Below are positions 51,301 through 57,300 of a stretch of DNA of 64,000 bases, in pieces; positions within the stretch are counted from its first letter, which is position 1, and every line of letters begins with the position of its first letter. The DNA lies in assembly GCA_038380435.1 (NCBI GenBank), contig JAWZYU010000024.1:54460613-54524612 (forward strand), written 5' to 3'. The notes beneath the pieces are model-generated. The model had not been told where the DNA came from, made no database searches, and was given only the letters and a program-made list of their open reading frames with translations. The position numbers and the translations under genes are program-made. The stretch comes from Ryuthela nishihirai (lineage: Eukaryota > Arthropoda > Arachnida > Araneae > Heptathelidae).

Positions 51301-54300
51301 TATACCCTGGTCTAGTGGTTGTATTAAGGATGTCGTATTAGGCAGCAGAAAACAAAATTGCACATTTGGGTGTTCCAAAACAGGATGGCCAGGCACATTG
51401 TCTATAATCAATAAAACTTTAATTTCAAGATTTTTTTTTTCCTTCAAGTAGCGTTTAACTTCTGGAACAAAACATATATGGAACCATTCATTGAAAATTT
51501 CTTTTGTAGCCCAGGCTTTTTTGTTTGCCATCCAATACACTGGCAATTTATTCAAATCTACATCTTTCGTTGACCGTGGTCCTAGGGATCAATTGATGAG
51601 CAGCAGTTTTAACATAAGATCCTGCAAAATAGAAAGTTCACATGATCCTTAGCTGCTTTAAAGCCACCAACAGTTTTTTGTGATTTTGCTACATAGATTC
51701 TACTCGGCATTTTTTTTCCAAAAAAGACTGTTTCATCTGCATTTCAAACTTGATCAGGAGTGTATCACCATCTTCAATGATTTGGGGCCAATTTTAGACA
51801 AAATTTGCTGGATTGACACTATCAGAATTAAAACCATCAATAGTTGCAACTGCAGATGAACAGCCGGCTCATCTGCAGTTGCAACTTCACCTTTTATCTT
51901 TGCATTATGAAACTCATGTCTTTGAAGAAATCCTGCAAGCCAACCTGTACTTGCAGAAAATTCATAATTTTTGTTTAACTGAGCTGATGTGGTTGGTTCC
52001 ATTTCTTGTATCTGCTTATATATTTAATGCCATCTGTTTGATGGTATTTCTATCTAAAGGTCTTTTTTGTGAGTTATCTACTATCCACATTACTAGTGCC
52101 TATTCCATCTTCACTTTTACAATATCTCTTGTGTACGATGATGACTTAATGCTCAATTTTGTTCCAGAAAGCACAGATTTTCTAATAGCATCTTCATTTT
52201 TCTTGATGGTTATTATGGTAGCTTCGTTCAAACCAAAATATTTACTTATGGATTTTGAACCTTCTCCAGTTGCAAGATGATCTAAAATTTGGATCTTAAT
52301 ATCCAAAGAGATAGTTTTCCTTTTCTGCTTTGGTATAGTTGAATTAACCGACATTATGGTAATGCTTATGAAAAATATTTGAATTGTAATTAATAAATCA
52401 GATGATAAAAAACTGTAAATTACCTATCAGCAAAATTTAATAAATTTATATTACGCACACAAAACTTCAAAAAACAAAACAAATTTTTTTTTGATTTCTT
52501 CTATTAAACATCTAAACACTTCTAACTTTAAATACAAAATGAGAGACCAAGACTAACATGTGTATTGATTGAAGGGAATTCCCGGAACTCAATGTTGCCA
52601 CTTTATTCCAAATGAAGTAGGTTTTGTGCAATTTTTCCATAAAATAGAGAAAACTTGTTGTGTAGTTTTTATTTTGGGGATTTTAGTGCACAAAATGTGT
52701 ATCTATAGTACATTTTCAAAGTTAAAACTACTTCGAAAAATATGACCATAAAAGCGGCATCTTTGTTTCAAATGTAAATTCTAGGAATTTTTTCTTCAGT
52801 AGGAATATTTTTTCAGAATTAAATTCAAATGGAGATTTTTAAAAGGGCATCATTTGAACCATGTTAGATCAAAATAAATCATGTAAAAAGAGAATTTGAA
52901 TTTTTTTTTGTGTGTTAAATCTAAATCGTGTAAAAAAAATTCTGTGTAAAAACAGAATTGGGTGTATTACCAAATATATCTAAGCCAACAACTAGAGATT
53001 AGAATTTTCTATTTTAACTACCATCAGTTTTTTCCAATAAAAATTAAGTGAGCAATGGTAAAAGCATGGTTTCAATTCTACAAGATGAAAAAAATCAGAG
53101 ATATGTATTTTTTTTTACCCTTTTCCATATCAGTTTTCTTCAGTAATGATTTGAGCTAATGTTTAATAATATTTTCCATTGCTATATATTGAAATTTTAG
53201 CATATATGTTGACATAACAAAAATATTTCTGGTATATCCTCCATGAATGCAATGTATCTCCTACTGGATATTTTCTTAAATAATTATTCATTCTTAACAG
53301 TAAAGGTATTTTTCCACTGGAACCAGATGTTTCCAAAAAGTTTAATTCTCTATCACTTAATTGCTTTAATATAAATGTTTTCATAATAATATTTTTGCCA
53401 CCTGGTTTATTAAATCTCCAAGGCAGAGTGCTGCTACCAGCTTGAGTTAATTTACTCATTTGCAGTACAATACAGGTGATGACATCACATGCTTAGATTC
53501 ACTATTCGCTGCATGTAACTTCCAAATTGCATTTTTCTGATGACATATATATTTATTTCTGAGTAGTATCTTTTTTTTGCCACAATGCGCTAATTGACCT
53601 GGCCAGGAAAGCCTTTAAGGGCTCAAAGTTAAGAAAGGTAAGTGAACCTTTTGAATAGTTATTAGGAGATGGAAGCCTCTTGTCAAAACCATCCACATTG
53701 TGTTCTTAGAGAGAAAGAGTGCTTCATCGTAATGGTAAATGTGGTAAAGTAATGATTGTACTTTATGAAGTGTGGACCTTATGCTCTATCTATTGCTGAA
53801 GTTGTCTATATTAATAAATTTTATTTTCAATTTGTTAATATGAGAATTCCTTAGTTTGCCATTAATATAATGTTAACACTAAATGCCAGAAAGTGGTTGA
53901 AATTGCTGTACACAAGGGCTCTGTATCTAACTTCCTGAGTATGTATTTCTAGCTTTCCCCCCATTTTTATATGTTCTTCAGTGTAAATATTACCGTTTGT
54001 TATTTTGATGGTCAAATAGATTCAGCCAATCAGTTGGTTACTTGTTGAGTATTATAGGATAATTCTACAAAAAAGTGTCCACTAGTCAAATCACTCTGCA
54101 AATGAGCTGATTTGAGGGGTTTTATTTTATATGTCAGGATTTTTTTCTCCAAGATACACCACTTATATATATATAAAGGAGAAGTATACTGTGGGGAAGA
54201 AATTCAAACCTCCCAATTCTGTGTTGCATCATCACTCACCAAAATACTGAATAAACAGGATTCTTAAAGCAATTAAGTCTTTCGAAATATAATTTTTAAG

Positions 54301-57300
54301 CATTTAACAGGTTTTTAGAAGATATAGTTGAAGAATAATTTTCATATTTGTCTCTTTTTAGTGGGAAATTAAGCATGGAGTTAAATTTTTTATAGTTTAG
54401 TTAGTGAGAAGCACAATTGGATAAAACTCTTTAATTTCTCACGAATAATTACTGTACAATAAAGTGATCCTGTATAATATGCTTCTATAACCTAGGAGAG
54501 TGCAATGAGTATCACATAATATACATAACAACCTAATTGCGACCATTTTTTGTCTACCCCTCTATGGGGGTTGAGACTCCTATTTTAACAATCACAAAAT
54601 AGCAGTTAGTATGTATACTTATCATGATGTTACACAGTTAATTCTACCAACTAAGGTATAACCTTTAACTCATACACTTAAAGGATCTTAGTGGAGTATA
54701 TAACAAAGGTTTAGTTACCAAATTGCGTAGTAAGCTGGTAAAACTGCATCGGTTGTTATCGTTGACCAGTTGGTCCAAGGGCAGATATAATGACTCCAGA
54801 ACAGTCCGTGCGACCAGTCCATATGCTTATAGATGTAATGAAGCTTAGTTGAACATGTTTACACAGATTTCAACATAATCCATATATAGCAGAATAGTTG
54901 TTACACATTCTTATTGGGTTGGCGTAGATGAATAACATATGGCATATACCTTTTATCTCGGGCATTTTGCCATATTACATCACAATTACCATTTTCCGAT
55001 GGCTTCCATTTCACTGTCCCAACAGCCTTTGATGTTCTCTTTTCAATATATTCTGCAAAATCCTTAATGCTGGATTAACTTTGAAATTGTGCACATATTG
55101 GTAACCTCCTTCCTTTACTCATTGTTCTCTTTCCGGGTTATGGCATTTTTAACACAATAAATCTTTAAACATCCTAATTCGGCCATTAAAACTTTAAAAA
55201 CTTTAAAACCTAAGGCTCTTCCTTAACTCACATTTAGAGTCCATATTTACTCCTAGATGTTACTCGGAGCTACGCATTTCACTCGCCTCCCATCAGCGGC
55301 TTCATCAGGATCAAGCTGTTCACTGTGAAGTGTTACTTTAAATACGTCTCACCACCCACGTCATCCCATATGCAATCGTGTGCATTAGACTCGGTGATGT
55401 TTTGCTGTTGAAGCAGAAGAGTCCATGCAGCATTTAACCCCATTATGGTTATTCCACAGATTGAACAATCTCTTAATAAGATACCTCAAAAATATAAAGA
55501 TAAGGAAAGATTTAGACTATACAGATCTATTAAAAATTTACAATGTAAAAACAGGAGCGAATCTTCTAAGGATATAAAAATCTTACAGGAATTGAAAAGC
55601 CATAAGGATATCAAAATACTGTTAGCAGATAAAACAAATCAATTAGTATTAATGGATAAAGAACAGTATGATATAAAAATACAAGAAGTTCTTAGTCAAT
55701 TAAAGTGTCAACCCATTAATAATAACCCCACAACCAATATTATAAATAAATTATAAAAACTTAAAAATGACCCTTTTTTTGCCTACTGAAATGGCTAAGC
55801 AATGTAAGTCCCCTATGCACCCGGATACCCCCCAACTGTTTGTTAAAATTAAGTTGCACAAACAGGATTATCCATTCCGACCACTTGTTTGTAAAAGAAA
55901 GGCCGCTACATATAATTTGGAAGTTGCGTTGCACAAATTTTTTAAGGTATACTTTCCCCCAACAAAATATATTCTAAAGGATTGTTATGAGGCTTTAATT
56001 AAGGTACAACAAACCATAGTCACTGAATCCATTACAATGCACTCGTTTGATGTCGTATCACTGTATCCTAGCCTCCGGTGCTGGATGCAGCGATGCGACT
56101 AAAAGCGGAATGGTTGCAGGTGGCCCGCCCCAGCTCCTCTGAGTACTTCAGTGTACACGAGGCGCTGGACCTGGCAACCTCTACCAGTTACTTTGATATT
56201 AATAATCATACGTGGCAGCAAACAGAAGGGGTCCCAATGGGATCTACATTTTTGAGACTTTTGGCAGATGCGGTTATGCGCCATGTGGAGGAGACAGCAT
56301 TGGCAAAATGTGAACTTCAGTCATTACTGTACCTTCGTTACGTTGACAATATTTTAATTTTCTGGCCCCACCCACCTGAAAAATTAAATGACAGTTACAG
56401 TATTTAACGCAATATTACCCTCAATTAAATTTACCCATGAAGCGGAAATAAATAAGCAATTATCTTATCTGGATATCTTTATAACAAGTAAGAAAAATTA
56501 CTGTGAACCAACAGTTTATAGAAAGAAAACTCGCATACCTAATTATATTCCATTTTTATCTGCTTCCTATTAAATATGAAAAGGCTTCTGCACTATATCA
56601 GGGCGTATAGATATTGCTCTGAGCAGGATAGTTTCCAAAAGGAAATAGATTATGTTACACAAACAGCTATGGAAGTAGGGTATTCTAAGAAAATACTGAA
56701 TAGATGGCAAAATAATGCAAAATTCATAGTAATAAACGAATCCCAAATAGCATTAGGGCAGCCACAAAACATTACAAAATTCGTGCATAGTTTTTCATAC
56801 ATTAGAAAAGTAACAGATACTATGCAAAACATACTTAGAAATTATGAGGTAACATTACCGGTTACAGCAACAAAATCAATTGAAAAGTTATTGTTACTGA
56901 TAAGGATTCAAAAAAACCCACGGTCTATCAAATAGATATTTCTGACCCTTCAGAAAGATTAAAAGGAAAAGATTCTTATATCGGAAAGACATACCGACAG
57001 TATGCTACCAGAATTCTGGAGCATAAAATAGATATTCAAAAGAAATTATCAAATACAACCCTGGCCCAAACCGTAATCGGAAATATTAAAATGCGCAATA
57101 TCAATTATAAACCTTTAGCTGCCCCACTTACTAAGTTTCAACTATCATATTCAGAGAAACTGTACATACACACACATCGTAACACAATATGCAATACTGC
57201 CATTCCCCCTGTGCTGGCTGCAGGGACTCTTCTGCTTCAACAGCACAACATCGCCGAGTCTAATGCACATGATTGCATACGGGATGACGTGGGTGGTGAG

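Noticed and set aside
51813..52280. 155-codon plus-strand frame
   Set aside because: It is the antisense shadow of the Tigger DNA-binding domains on the minus strand.
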